In this document: one piece after another, positions 1 through 6,008 of the stretch
Numbering within the stretch: position 1 is the stretch's first letter
Layout of the letters: each line of letters opens with the position of its first letter
Assembly: GCA_947623765.1 (NCBI GenBank)
Contig: CANQIG010000033.1
Location: 1-13,158, forward strand
Source of the DNA: an uncultured Clostridia bacterium
GTDB lineage: Bacteria > Bacillota > Clostridia > Oscillospirales > Acutalibacteraceae
DNA: 13,158 bases
Direction of reading: 5' to 3'
Made by a program: the position numbers and the translations under genes
Notes under the pieces: generated by a model
Told to the model about the DNA's origin: nothing
Database searches by the model: none
What the model saw: only the letters and a program-made list of their open reading frames with translations

Positions 1-1221
1 AAGACGGCGGAACATACGGCGCAGGCCGTGAAGAAAACCGGACAGACTGCAAGAGCCGCACAGCGAACGGTGCAGGCTGCGCGGTTCGCCGCAAAGACTG
101 CGGCAGCCGGTGTAAAAGCCGCTGCGAAAGCGCTGGCATCCACCATCAAGGCCATCATTGCGGGCACCAAAGCGCTCGTATCCGCATTGATCGCCGGCGG
201 GTGGATCGCTATTCTCGTCATTCTGGTGGTCGTATTGCTGGGGGCTGCCATTTCCATCTTCGGTGACGGCAAGAGCTCGTCGTATACCCCTGTGAGCGAG
301 GAGGTGGAAGCGTATGAACCGACGATACGGAAATATGCGACCCAGTACGGGATTCCCGACTATGTGGAGCTGATCAAGGCCGTCATGATGCAAGAAAGCG
401 GCGGACGAGGACTCGACCCGATGCAATGCGCAGAGGGAACCGTAAACACACGATACCCGCACGAGCCGAATGGGATCAAGGACCCGGAGTATTCGATAGA
501 CTGCGGCGTGCAGGAGATGAAAAAGGTCTTGCTTGAAGCCGAGGTGGAAAGCCCCATTGATCTGGAGCACATCAAGCTCGCCCTGCAAGGGTACAACTTC
601 GGAAATGGCTATATTTCATGGGCGAATGAAAAATACGGCGGGTACTCCTATGCCAATGCGGTGGAGTTTTCCGAGATGATGGCTGCGCGCATGGGCTGGG
701 AGGGGTACGGCGATACGCAGTATCCCTTCCACGTCCTGCGGTTCTATCCGTATGGGCGTGCATTCACGGGCGGCGGAGACCAAGCGATTGTTGCCGTCGC
801 GTTGACACAGGTCGGCAATGTGGGCGGCGAGCCTTACTGGAGTTGGTATGGGTTTTCATCCCGAGAGGAATGGTGCGCCTGCTTCGTGAGCTGGTGTGCG
901 AACCAATGCGGGTATATCGACGAGGGGGTGTTTCCAAAATTCTCCGGCGTTTCGGAAGGTGTGCGCTGGTTTCAGGAGCGCGGCTTGTTGCAGGACGGAA
1001 GTTACGAACCGCAGCCCGGTGACATTATCTTTTTCGATTGGGACAGTCCCGGCACAGGACAGGACGGGAACCCCGATCATGTCGGCATCGTGGAAAAGGT
1101 GGAGGACGGCTTCGTGTACACCATAGAGGGGAATTCGGATGACGCGTGCAAGCAGAGACGATATTCAAGCAGTTATTATGAAATCTACGGATATGGATGC
1201 TTATGCTTTGTAGATATATAA
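1..1221 (+). CDS. Membrane-anchored conjugal-transfer peptidoglycan hydrolase (lysozyme-like + CHAP/NlpC-type), 5' partial
   Basis: The reading frame is open from base 1, and a GTG at 28 has no ribosome binding site, so the true start probably lies left of the window. Residues are numbered from that GTG. Residues 1-53 are an Ala/Lys/Thr-rich stretch with repeated 'AAKTAA'-like blocks, typical of clostridial CD1108-family mobile-element proteins. One membrane helix follows (about 54-76). A lysozyme/transglycosylase-like domain (about 92-225) carries MMQESGG, whose Glu123 is the likely catalytic acid. A second domain (about 248-397) has the Cys peptidase signature EWCACFVSW (Cys283) and a downstream His351 in NPDHVGIV, as in CHAP/NlpC-P60 endopeptidases. 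Two-domain hydrolases of this kind (compare CwlT of ICEBs1 and Orf14 of Tn916) open the wall locally for the type IV conjugation channel. Family assignment is confident; activity is inferred. Confidence 0.88.
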   Translation, partial: KTAEHTAQAVKKTGQTARAAQRTVQAARFAAKTAAAGVKAAAKALASTIKAIIAGTKALVSALIAGGWIAILVILVVVLLGAAISIFGDGKSSSYTPVSEEVEAYEPTIRKYATQYGIPDYVELIKAVMMQESGGRGLDPMQCAEGTVNTRYPHEPNGIKDPEYSIDCGVQEMKKVLLEAEVESPIDLEHIKLALQGYNFGNGYISWANEKYGGYSYANAVEFSEMMAARMGWEGYGDTQYPFHVLRFYPYGRAFTGGGDQAIVAVALTQVGNVGGEPYWSWYGFSSREEWCACFVSWCANQCGYIDEGVFPKFSGVSEGVRWFQERGLLQDGSYEPQPGDIIFFDWDSPGTGQDGNPDHVGIVEKVEDGFVYTIEGNSDDACKQRRYSSSYYEIYGYGCLCFVDI

Positions 1222-1246
1222 GTATCTCGAAGTAAAAAGGAGAGAA

Positions 1247-1276
1247 GAGAGATGTCCGTCGCAAAGGACATCTCTC
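1247..1276. repeat. Inverted repeat between convergent genes
   Basis: GAGAGATGTCC (1247-1257) is the exact reverse complement of 1266-1276, leaving an 8-base loop. With one slip the pairing extends outward through purine-rich 1238-1246 and pyrimidine-rich 1277-1285. The loop sequence TCCGTCGCAAA (1255-1265) recurs at 1283-1293. The hairpin lies between the ends of two convergent genes, so it may act as a terminator, but no T-run follows on either strand. Confidence 0.5.
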
Positions 1277-1313
1277 CTCTTCTCCGTCGCAAAATGGGAA
1301 CCTTGTTCTTTGT

Positions 1314-1928
1314 TTAAACAAGTCTTCCGTTTTCGATTTCATAGATCTCGTCGGAAAGATTCTCTAACAAGTTCCTTTCATGACATGAAAGAACTACAAT
1401 CTTATCCTTTGCTCTCAGTTGAGCCATCAGATCTTTTACAAGTTTTACCCCCTCACGATCCAAAGCATTGAACGGTTCATCCAGCAGCAGAATCGGATGA
1501 TCTTCCATAATAGCGGCAGCTATGCCAAGCCTCTGCTTCATACCAAGAGAATATTTCCGGTATTTCCGTCTGTCTTCCGGATCGAGCCCCAGCCTGCAAA
1601 TCGCGTTCTTGATTTCATCCTCGCCAATGCAGTTCTGAATTCGAGCCAGCATAAGCAGATTCTCATATCCGGTCATCCCGTCCAAAAACGACGGAGTCTC
1701 AATTAGAACTCCAACTTTTCCGATGGCTGTTTCTTCCTTGCCGTCTATCATAATAGTGCCGTGTGTTGGACGGATCAGTCCGCAAATCGCTCGCATCAGC
1801 ATGGTTTTGCCTGACCCGTTCACACCGGAAAGCCCATATATTTTCCCGCTTTCAAACGAACAGCTGACGTTGTCCAGTACGGTTGCTCCTCGTATTATTT
1901 TCGTGTATTCTTTTATCTCAATGCGCAT
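1314..1928 (-). CDS. ABC transporter ATP-binding protein, bacteriocin/lantibiotic-immunity type
   Basis: This 204-residue protein is a single complete nucleotide-binding domain. It has Walker A GVNGSGKT (35-42), signature YSLGMKQR (126-133), Walker B ILLLDE (146-151) and H-loop His183. Where most exporters have a Q-loop glutamine it has a glutamate (VLIETPSF, Glu77). This 'E-loop' is known from LanF/BcrA-type ATPases that protect cells from lantibiotics or bacitracin. It starts at an ATG with GAGGAG six bases upstream and lies 11 bases after the permease gene, so the two surely form one transporter, with the ATPase dimer energising the permease at the inner face of the membrane. It lacks the long C-terminal regulatory extension of BcrA-type proteins. 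Substrate is unknown; lantibiotic-like peptide efflux or immunity is inferred. Confidence 0.9.
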   Translation of the reverse strand: MRIEIKEYTKIIRGATVLDNVSCSFESGKIYGLSGVNGSGKTMLMRAICGLIRPTHGTIMIDGKEETAIGKVGVLIETPSFLDGMTGYENLLMLARIQNCIGEDEIKNAICRLGLDPEDRRKYRKYSLGMKQRLGIAAAIMEDHPILLLDEPFNALDREGVKLVKDLMAQLRAKDKIVVLSCHERNLLENLSDEIYEIENGRLV

Positions 1929-1939
1929 AGAAATCTCCT

Positions 1940-2788
1940 CTATAAAATGTCTTTTCTTTCTAGAACTATGACGCCGTACAGTGTCACCAGCACTGTAAGA
2001 AGAACAAGCAGTACAACCATTCCTGCGGCTGTAACCGGCTGATAGGCCAAAAGGCTGCTATTGAAGTACCGCCCGGTCATTGCATAACAGCTCAGCAAAA
2101 AGGGATTCTGGAAAAACGCGCCTGCCAAAAGAAATGTTAAAACAGCGAGACAGGCGATGGGCGGTTTGAAGATAAACGTCAGCAGCGTTTGCAGCAAACC
2201 GAGTCCGGCAATAGCGAACCATATTTCAAAAAACATCTTGGCGCCAAGCGCTCCGCTGTTCTGCAAACCGTAATGCGCGGGGAAAAAAGAGGATGTATTC
2301 TGTGTTAGTTTTCCGCGTATCCCTGCCACTGCGCAGATCGTACCGAATTGCAGTAAGAAAGACACTGTAACGGAAAAGATGCTGAACAGACATTTGGAAA
2401 ACCACCATTTTTTTCGGCTTTTCGTCCGTGGGAATATATTCTTTCCGCTAAGGACATAATCGCTGTATGGGTATTGAAGTACGGGGATGAGACAGAAAAA
2501 CACACAGCTTATCCATAAAAACGGCGGAGAAAAAGGTACCCCCTTTAACGGATCGTAGGGATCGCACCCTCTGTACGCTCCAAAAAGCAAGTCTATCCAC
2601 GTTAGCGTGCAATCCTTCCCTTCTCTGATTTCAATATCTTCCAAAAGGAGCAAACAGGCAGCAGCTCCAACGAAAATCGGCAAAAGATAAAGGGAAAACC
2701 TTTTGATCAGGCCGGCTTTCAAATCATATTGGAAGTAGGAGAGGAAAAAATGATTTTTCTTTTTCGCGAGAGAGGTCAAATCATTCAC
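1940..2788 (-). CDS. ABC-2-type transporter permease
   Basis: This is a 282-residue integral membrane protein with about six predicted hydrophobic helices (roughly residues 31-49, 92-110, 134-156, 187-210, 217-233 and 255-275). It ends in the charged tail VLERKDIL typical of ABC-2 permease subunits. A polar, charged stretch with aromatic residues (about 50-90) sits between helices 1 and 2 and could face outward. It starts with GTG, and its first four bases (GTGA) overlap the stop codon of the preceding lipoprotein-like gene, which indicates translational coupling. The E-loop ATPase follows directly. The overall form (small ATPase plus six-helix permease) fits lantibiotic immunity or resistance exporters. 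Primary-sequence similarity to any named family is weak, so the exact family is uncertain. Confidence 0.8.
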   Translation of the reverse strand: MNDLTSLAKKKNHFFLSYFQYDLKAGLIKRFSLYLLPIFVGAAACLLLLEDIEIREGKDCTLTWIDLLFGAYRGCDPYDPLKGVPFSPPFLWISCVFFCLIPVLQYPYSDYVLSGKNIFPRTKSRKKWWFSKCLFSIFSVTVSFLLQFGTICAVAGIRGKLTQNTSSFFPAHYGLQNSGALGAKMFFEIWFAIAGLGLLQTLLTFIFKPPIACLAVLTFLLAGAFFQNPFLLSCYAMTGRYFNSSLLAYQPVTAAGMVVLLVLLTVLVTLYGVIVLERKDIL

Positions 2789-3528
2789 TCCGATCCGTCA
2801 TTTCTTAAAGCTACCCAAGAAGCTTTTTCATCCTTTGCCGCGCTTTCTCCCTCCCCATAAGGGCGATTGGACGCACCGATCACCAGATCGTTGGCCTCAA
2901 GAAGCTCTTTCGGAACGTAAAACCCAATCGTGAACGTGCGGTCATCCTCCTGATTCATCACAAAATGATAATATCGTCCCTGCACCCCTTCCGAAAAATA
3001 GTCCAGATCTGAATAACCGTCCGTTTCCAAGTAAAAAGTATCGCCAGACTCGGAGCCTTTCAGCCTTTTCACAAAATCGGTGATCCAAAAGACCCCCGCT
3101 GTGTCGTCGCGCTCGTTATATTCTTCGATCTCACTTGCGTACATTTCACCTTGGTTGCCCACAGCACCGTGATTTTCGATCCGTATGTCAAGCAAGACAA
3201 ATTCATAGTCATATCCTAACTCTGCAACACGGTTGGAACCAGTGAGCCGATCCGCAGAGATGCCTGCCTCTTCAGCCGAACCAAAAATACGAAGGTTCGA
3301 GTAGGTCACATCAAATTTGCCGGTAGTCAGTATTGCCTTAACAGGCTCTCCTAAAGGATAAACCTTTCCCGCGAGAAACGGGTATTCACCCGACAACGAC
3401 ACGTCTGCCGATTCTTCGGGCGAACTCCCGGTTTCCTCCGAAGGACTTTCAGAGACGCTCTCCTCCTGCTTTTCAGAGGTTGGCACAGTATAATCCCTTT
3501 GAGGGAAATGAAAACCTGCTTTCCACAA
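2785..3528 (-). pseudogene. Lipoprotein-like extracellular protein, 5' end lost at a mosaic junction
   Basis: The frame encodes a Ser/Glu/Pro-rich tether (SEKQEESVSESPSEETGSS-like, just after 3480) and then a beta-rich, acidic globular domain of about 190 residues with immunoglobulin-like features (VTYSNLRIF, YEFVLLDIRIEN, RTFTIGFYVPKELL). Such a tether normally follows a lipobox Cys, yet no signal peptide or Cys is present. The only available start is a TTG at 3528 without a ribosome binding site. The codons between it and about 3480 are the antisense of an AgrC-like kinase gene. The true N-terminus has therefore been replaced by foreign DNA near 3480. The gene overlaps the permease GTG, so it was the first cistron of the ABC operon and perhaps encoded a peptide-binding or immunity lipoprotein. 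The family was not recognised; the fold resembles DUF4352/DUF5067-like lipoproteins only in general outline. Confidence 0.7.
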
Positions 3529-3695
3529 AGTCAGACGATTCCATGCCGCATGGGCTGGGGATCAAAAACATACGGGACACGGCGGCAAAGTACAACGGAA
3601 TGTTGGAAAACGCTTATCAAGACGGAGAGTTTATCTCCATCGCATTCCTGAATTTTCAGCTTCCTGCCCAATATTCACAAACTGGAGGCAAATAA
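3480..3695 (+). pseudogene. AgrC-like GHKL sensor kinase, C-terminal fragment
   Basis: The frame (about 70 residues) contains NPFEGN and PHGLGIKNIRDTAAKYNG, which match the end of the GHKL ATPase domain of AgrC-type sensor kinases: the G2-box glycines, then the conserved 'GLKNIR..A.KYNG' helix and the final beta strand (GEFISIAFLNFQL). All upstream parts are missing: sensor helices, dimerisation helix and N-box. Homology starts around 3485-3490, exactly where the minus-strand lipoprotein tether ends, so the two genes meet at a recombination point. The stop codon (3693-3695) overlaps the ATG of the agrB fragment by one base, so the original order was agrC-agrB in one operon. It cannot be a working kinase. 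Confidence 0.8.
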
Positions 3696-3925
3696 TGTTA
3701 AACCAGATCGCGCAACGGCTTACAGAATGTTTATACAGACACTGTCGTCTTGATGAACAAAGGCGGGCGGTTTACATTTATGGCTTTGAATTGTTGATTT
3801 CCACAATGTGCTCGATCATTTGCATATTAAGCTTATCTGCTTTCCTTCCTCACTATTTTTCAGGTGTTGTTTTTCTAATTGTTTTTATATCTCTCCGCCT
3901 ATTTGCTGGTGGGTATTTTCGTTAG
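3695..3925 (+). pseudogene. agrB: AgrB-like peptide-processing protease, N-terminal fragment
   Basis: This 76-residue product starts at an ATG with GGAGG six bases upstream (3684-3688). It matches the first third of AgrB: an amphipathic N-terminus (MLNQIAQRLTECLYRHC), the conserved YIYGFELLIST segment, one or two hydrophobic helices (about 32-70), and RLFAGGY, which introduces the active site. AgrB proteins (about 190-200 residues) continue GGYHA......C, with His and Cys forming the cysteine-protease site that trims the autoinducing peptide. Here the frame reads GGYFR and stops, so homology ends at about 3916, one codon before the catalytic His. No AgrB-like sequence follows in any frame and no agrD peptide gene is present. 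The fragment is catalytically dead. Confidence 0.8.
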
Positions 3926-4055
3926 CAAAAAATGCGAAACTCTGCTAATGCGATTAGCAGGATGTCGAGGCATCTGTGTGCAAAAAAGCAGTGATGTGTA
4001 TTTATTATTATCTGTTTAGAAGGTTTTTGCAAAGAAAGCGAAAACTCTTTTTCTG
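3926..4055. other. Non-coding stretch after the agrB truncation, with a perfect hairpin
   Basis: No convincing gene is present here. CTGCTAAT (3942-3949) and ATTAGCAG (3953-3960) form a perfect 8-base-pair inverted repeat around GCG. A related GTTAGC occurs at 3921-3926, right at the agrB break. The rest is AT-rich. The hairpin could be a recombinase arm-type site or a remnant of whatever truncated agrB, but nothing decides this. Confidence 0.4.
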
Positions 4056-4103
4056 AAAAAAGATCGAAGCCGAAAACCCGCATAAATACTGGTTCTTTCG
4101 GCT
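4056..4103 (-). terminator. Rho-independent terminator after tRNA-Arg
   Basis: Read leftward, AGCCGAAA (4103-4096) pairs perfectly with TTTCGGCT (4075-4068) across a 20-base loop. Six T residues (4061-4056) follow after a six-base gap. It begins seven bases beyond the CCA end of the tRNA, so it is the natural 3' end of that transcript. The long loop and the gap make it a moderate-strength terminator. Confidence 0.65.
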
Positions 4104-4109
4104 CCAATC

Positions 4110-4185
4110 TGGCACCCGCGGGAGGAATTGAACCTCTGGCCTACCGCTTAGGAGGCGGTCGCTCTATCCCCTGAGCTACGCGGGC
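4110..4185 (-). tRNA. tRNA-Arg (anticodon CCT), CCA encoded
   Basis: The minus strand folds as a complete cloverleaf. The acceptor stem is GCCCGCG/CGCGGGT, with a G-U pair at 1-72. The D arm is GCTC/GAGC with an 8-base loop. The anticodon arm is ACCGC-CTCCTAA-GCGGT, giving anticodon CCT (reads AGG, Arg). A 5-base variable loop is followed by a T arm with TTCAATT, discriminator G and genomic CCA. The outermost T-stem pair is an A-C mismatch (49-65), a small blemish. It lies at the right end of the island, directly downstream of a truncated tRNA of the same type, and has no promoter of its own in the 63 bases between them. It is probably transcribed from the promoter at 4367-4395. Its acceptor stem differs from that of the truncated copy, so it is not a simple duplicate. 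Confidence 0.93.
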
Positions 4186-4281
4186 TTATTAATCTTTTAA
4201 ATGTGTTTCCGTACACTTTTCGGAAAAAGGCAGACCATCAAACGGACACTTAGGAGGCGGTCGCTCTATCCGCTGAGCTAC
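4147..4281. repeat. Direct repeat of tRNA 5' half: candidate attachment site
   Basis: Bases 4147-4169 are identical to 4249-4271 (23 of 23). After one mismatch (C4170 versus G4272) the identity continues for nine bases (4171-4179 and 4273-4281). The repeat covers the tRNA from the D arm through the anticodon loop. Homology stops at the 3' edge of the anticodon loop (C4147 / C4249), a common crossover point for tyrosine recombinases in tRNA genes. The two copies are 102 bases apart. Confidence 0.7.
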
Positions 4282-4287
4282 ATGGGC
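4249..4287 (-). pseudogene. 5' half of tRNA-Arg(CCT), truncated after the anticodon loop
   Basis: Read leftward from 4287 the sequence has a tRNA 5' acceptor strand GCCCATG, a D arm GCTC/GAGC, the 5' anticodon stem ACCGC and loop CTCCTAA, plus one more base. It then departs completely from tRNA sequence: no 3' anticodon strand, T arm or 3' acceptor strand follows. Compared with the intact tRNA at 4110-4185 it differs at three positions (two in the acceptor stem, one in the D loop). Its 3' half would need to end in CATGGGC or CATGGGT, and that is not in the window. It retains a strong promoter upstream. It is most likely the resident host gene split by integration, its other half lying at the far end of the island. 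Confidence 0.8.
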
Positions 4288-4366
4288 ATGATCCGCACAC
4301 GGCCCGCTTTTCCCGCCCGCTTGGGGACGCCTCCCCGCGCGGCGCTCGAAGCCCTGTGCTTTTAGT

Positions 4367-4395
4367 ATTGTACCGCATCGCGCTGCGTTTGTCAA
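4367..4395 (-). promoter_or_regulatory. Sigma-A promoter of the (split) tRNA-Arg locus
   Basis: On the minus strand, TTGACA (4395-4390), a 17-base spacer and TACAAT (4372-4367) form a near-consensus vegetative promoter. It points at the truncated tRNA, giving a leader of roughly 70 bases before 4287. A-rich repeats lie just upstream of the -35 box and could act as an UP element. Confidence 0.85.
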
Positions 4396-4400
4396 ATGGC

Positions 4401-4441
4401 TTTGCGAAAATCGCAAAAGAAAAGCAAAAGAAAAGCAAAAG
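4401..4441. repeat. Palindrome and 11-base tandem repeat between divergent promoters
   Basis: TTTGCGA (4401-4407) and TCGCAAA (4411-4417) form a perfect inverted repeat around AAA. The 11-base unit GCAAAAGAAAA starts at 4413 and 4424, and a partial third copy starts at 4435. The block sits between the -35 boxes of the leftward tRNA promoter and the rightward acyltransferase promoter. It could be an UP element or an operator; low-complexity chance is also possible. Confidence 0.5.
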
Positions 4442-4465
4442 TGCCGCATTTCTCCGCTTCTTCTC

Positions 4466-4494
4466 TTGACATTTTACATAACTCCGAGTACAAT
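4466..4494 (+). promoter_or_regulatory. Sigma-A promoter of the acylation operon
   Basis: TTGACA (4466-4471), a 17-base spacer and TACAAT (4489-4494) form a near-consensus promoter. Transcription would start near 4501, leaving about 47 bases of leader before the ATG at 4548. The ribosome binding site AAGGAG lies at 4534-4539. Confidence 0.85.
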
Positions 4495-4547
4495 TAGAAT
4501 GAATTTCCCTGCGGACGGCGTACGCCGCGCGGTAAGGAGCGCCCGCC

Positions 4548-5981
4548 ATGGTATTTGCTGATCTCTTTTTCATCTACGTTTTTCTGCCGCTTTGCCTGCT
4601 GAGCTATGCGCTGGCGCGGAGCATCGGGGCGAAAAACGTGGTGCTCATCGTTTTTTCGCTGATCTTTTACGCCTGGGGCGAACCGCTCTGGGTGCTTTTG
4701 CTGCTCTTCAGCACGGTCTTCAACTGGCGGGTCGGCATCGCGATCGACCGTGACCGCAAGCGCCGGCGCGGCGGGAACGGCGGGAAGCTCGCGGTGACGC
4801 TCGGCGTCGTCGTGGACCTCGCGCTGCTCATCGTCTTCAAATATAGCGGGTTCCTCGTGGAGAACTTCAACGCGCTGACGCACCTTGCCGTGCCGGTGCC
4901 GAAGATCACGATGCCCATCGGCATCAGCTTCTTCACGTTCCAGGCGATCTCCTACGTGCTCGACTGCTACTGGGACACGGTGAAAGTGCAGAAGCGGTAC
5001 TCGCGTTTCCTGTTGTACCTCTCCCTCTTCCCGCAGCTCATCGCCGGGCCGATCGTCCGGTACAGCGTCATCGAGGACGAGATCGACAACCGCACGATCT
5101 CCCCGAGCGACGTCTGCGACGGCGCGCTGCGCGTCATCATCGGCCTCGCGAAGAAGGTCCTCCTCGCGAACAACCTCTACGCCATCGTCACGACCTTCTT
5201 CGGGCGGGACATCACAGGACTCTCGGTGCTCGGCACCTGGTACACCGTGATCCTCTATTCGCTCTACATCTACTTTGATTTCAGCGGCTACTCCGACATC
5301 GCCATCGGCCTCGGGCGGATCTTCGGCTTCCACTTCGACGAGAACTTCCGGTACCCGTTCGTCTGCCAGACCATCGGCGAATTCTGGCAGCGCTGGCACA
5401 TCTCGCTCGGCTCCTTCTTCCGCGACTACCTCCTGATCGTCCCGATCTTCGGGAAACACCGGAAATACGTCAGCCTGTTCCTCGTCTGGTTCTGCACCGG
5501 CTTCTGGCACGGTGCGGCGTGGAATTTCATCCTTTGGGGCCTCTACTTCGGCGTGTTCATCTTCTTCGAGCAGAAGCTCGGCAAGCGCCGCCTGAAAAAA
5601 TGGCCGCTCGTCCTGCGCCACATCTACACGAAGCTCGTCATCATCGTCGGCTTCGGCATCTTCTATTTCGAGGATCTCAGCCAGCTCGGGCAATTCTTCC
5701 TCAACATCTCCGGCGCGAGCGTGTTCCTGAACAACGCCCCGGTCTTCGACGTCTACACCTGGTCCTCCCTGACGAGCAACGTCTTCCTCATCGCGGCGAG
5801 CATCGCCGCGAGCCTGCCGATCCTGCCGCGCGTCAAGTCCCTCGTGCTCGAAAGCGACAGCGCCGCGGTCTATACCGCGGGCCGCATGGCCGCGCTGCTC
5901 GGGTGCGTGGCGATGCTCGCGGCGGTGAGCATCCTCCTGGTGGACACCACCTCGAACGTTTTCCTCTACTGGAGATTCTGA
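4548..5981 (+). CDS. MBOAT-family O-acyltransferase (AlgI/DltB-like)
   Basis: This 477-residue multi-pass membrane protein has the length and layout of AlgI/PatA-type MBOAT enzymes. These bring an acyl group across the membrane for transfer to a surface polymer. Hallmarks seen are the N-terminal FLPLCLLSY and IFYAWGEPLWVLLLLFS segments, MPIGISFFTFQAISYV (122-137), FPQLIAGPIVRY (161-172), YFDFSGYSDIAIGLGR (242-257), FWQRWHISLGSFFRDY (279-294) and the signature TGFWHGAAWN (317-326). His284 and His321 match the conserved MBOAT histidines, the second being the catalytic one. Start and ribosome binding site are clear. It is first of three genes with a DHHW protein and an acyl carrier protein, which points to O-acylation of an exopolysaccharide or wall glycopolymer. 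The acyl group (acetyl or longer) and the acceptor are not readable from sequence. Confidence 0.93.
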   Translation: MVFADLFFIYVFLPLCLLSYALARSIGAKNVVLIVFSLIFYAWGEPLWVLLLLFSTVFNWRVGIAIDRDRKRRRGGNGGKLAVTLGVVVDLALLIVFKYSGFLVENFNALTHLAVPVPKITMPIGISFFTFQAISYVLDCYWDTVKVQKRYSRFLLYLSLFPQLIAGPIVRYSVIEDEIDNRTISPSDVCDGALRVIIGLAKKVLLANNLYAIVTTFFGRDITGLSVLGTWYTVILYSLYIYFDFSGYSDIAIGLGRIFGFHFDENFRYPFVCQTIGEFWQRWHISLGSFFRDYLLIVPIFGKHRKYVSLFLVWFCTGFWHGAAWNFILWGLYFGVFIFFEQKLGKRRLKKWPLVLRHIYTKLVIIVGFGIFYFEDLSQLGQFFLNISGASVFLNNAPVFDVYTWSSLTSNVFLIAASIAASLPILPRVKSLVLESDSAAVYTAGRMAALLGCVAMLAAVSILLVDTTSNVFLYWRF

Positions 5982-6008
5982 CGTTACCCCGAGAAAGGAG
6001 TGCTTCCC

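Larger units (their letters stand above)
1..4248. mobile_element. Right end of an integrated conjugative/mobilizable island (inferred)
   Basis: This interval contains a conjugative-element cell-wall hydrolase, a bacteriocin-immunity-like ABC operon and broken quorum-sensing genes, all with less GC-rich third codon positions than the genes after 4548. It ends at a tRNA-Arg(CCT) whose first half is repeated 102 bases further right at 4249-4287, the pattern expected where a tyrosine-recombinase element entered a tRNA gene. No integrase, excisionase or other transfer gene lies in the window and the left end is outside it. The extent and the 'element' status are therefore inferred from gene content, composition and the tRNA repeat. 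The internal junctions near 3480 and 3916 suggest the end of the island is decayed or built from several insertions. Confidence 0.6.

Noticed and set aside
3922..4107. Small minus-strand frame of 61 codons
   Set aside because: It covers the tRNA terminator and the hairpin region, has no ribosome binding site of note and resembles no protein.
4249..4287. A second functional tRNA-Arg
   Set aside because: Only the 5' half is present; nothing after the anticodon loop can complete the anticodon stem, T arm or acceptor stem.
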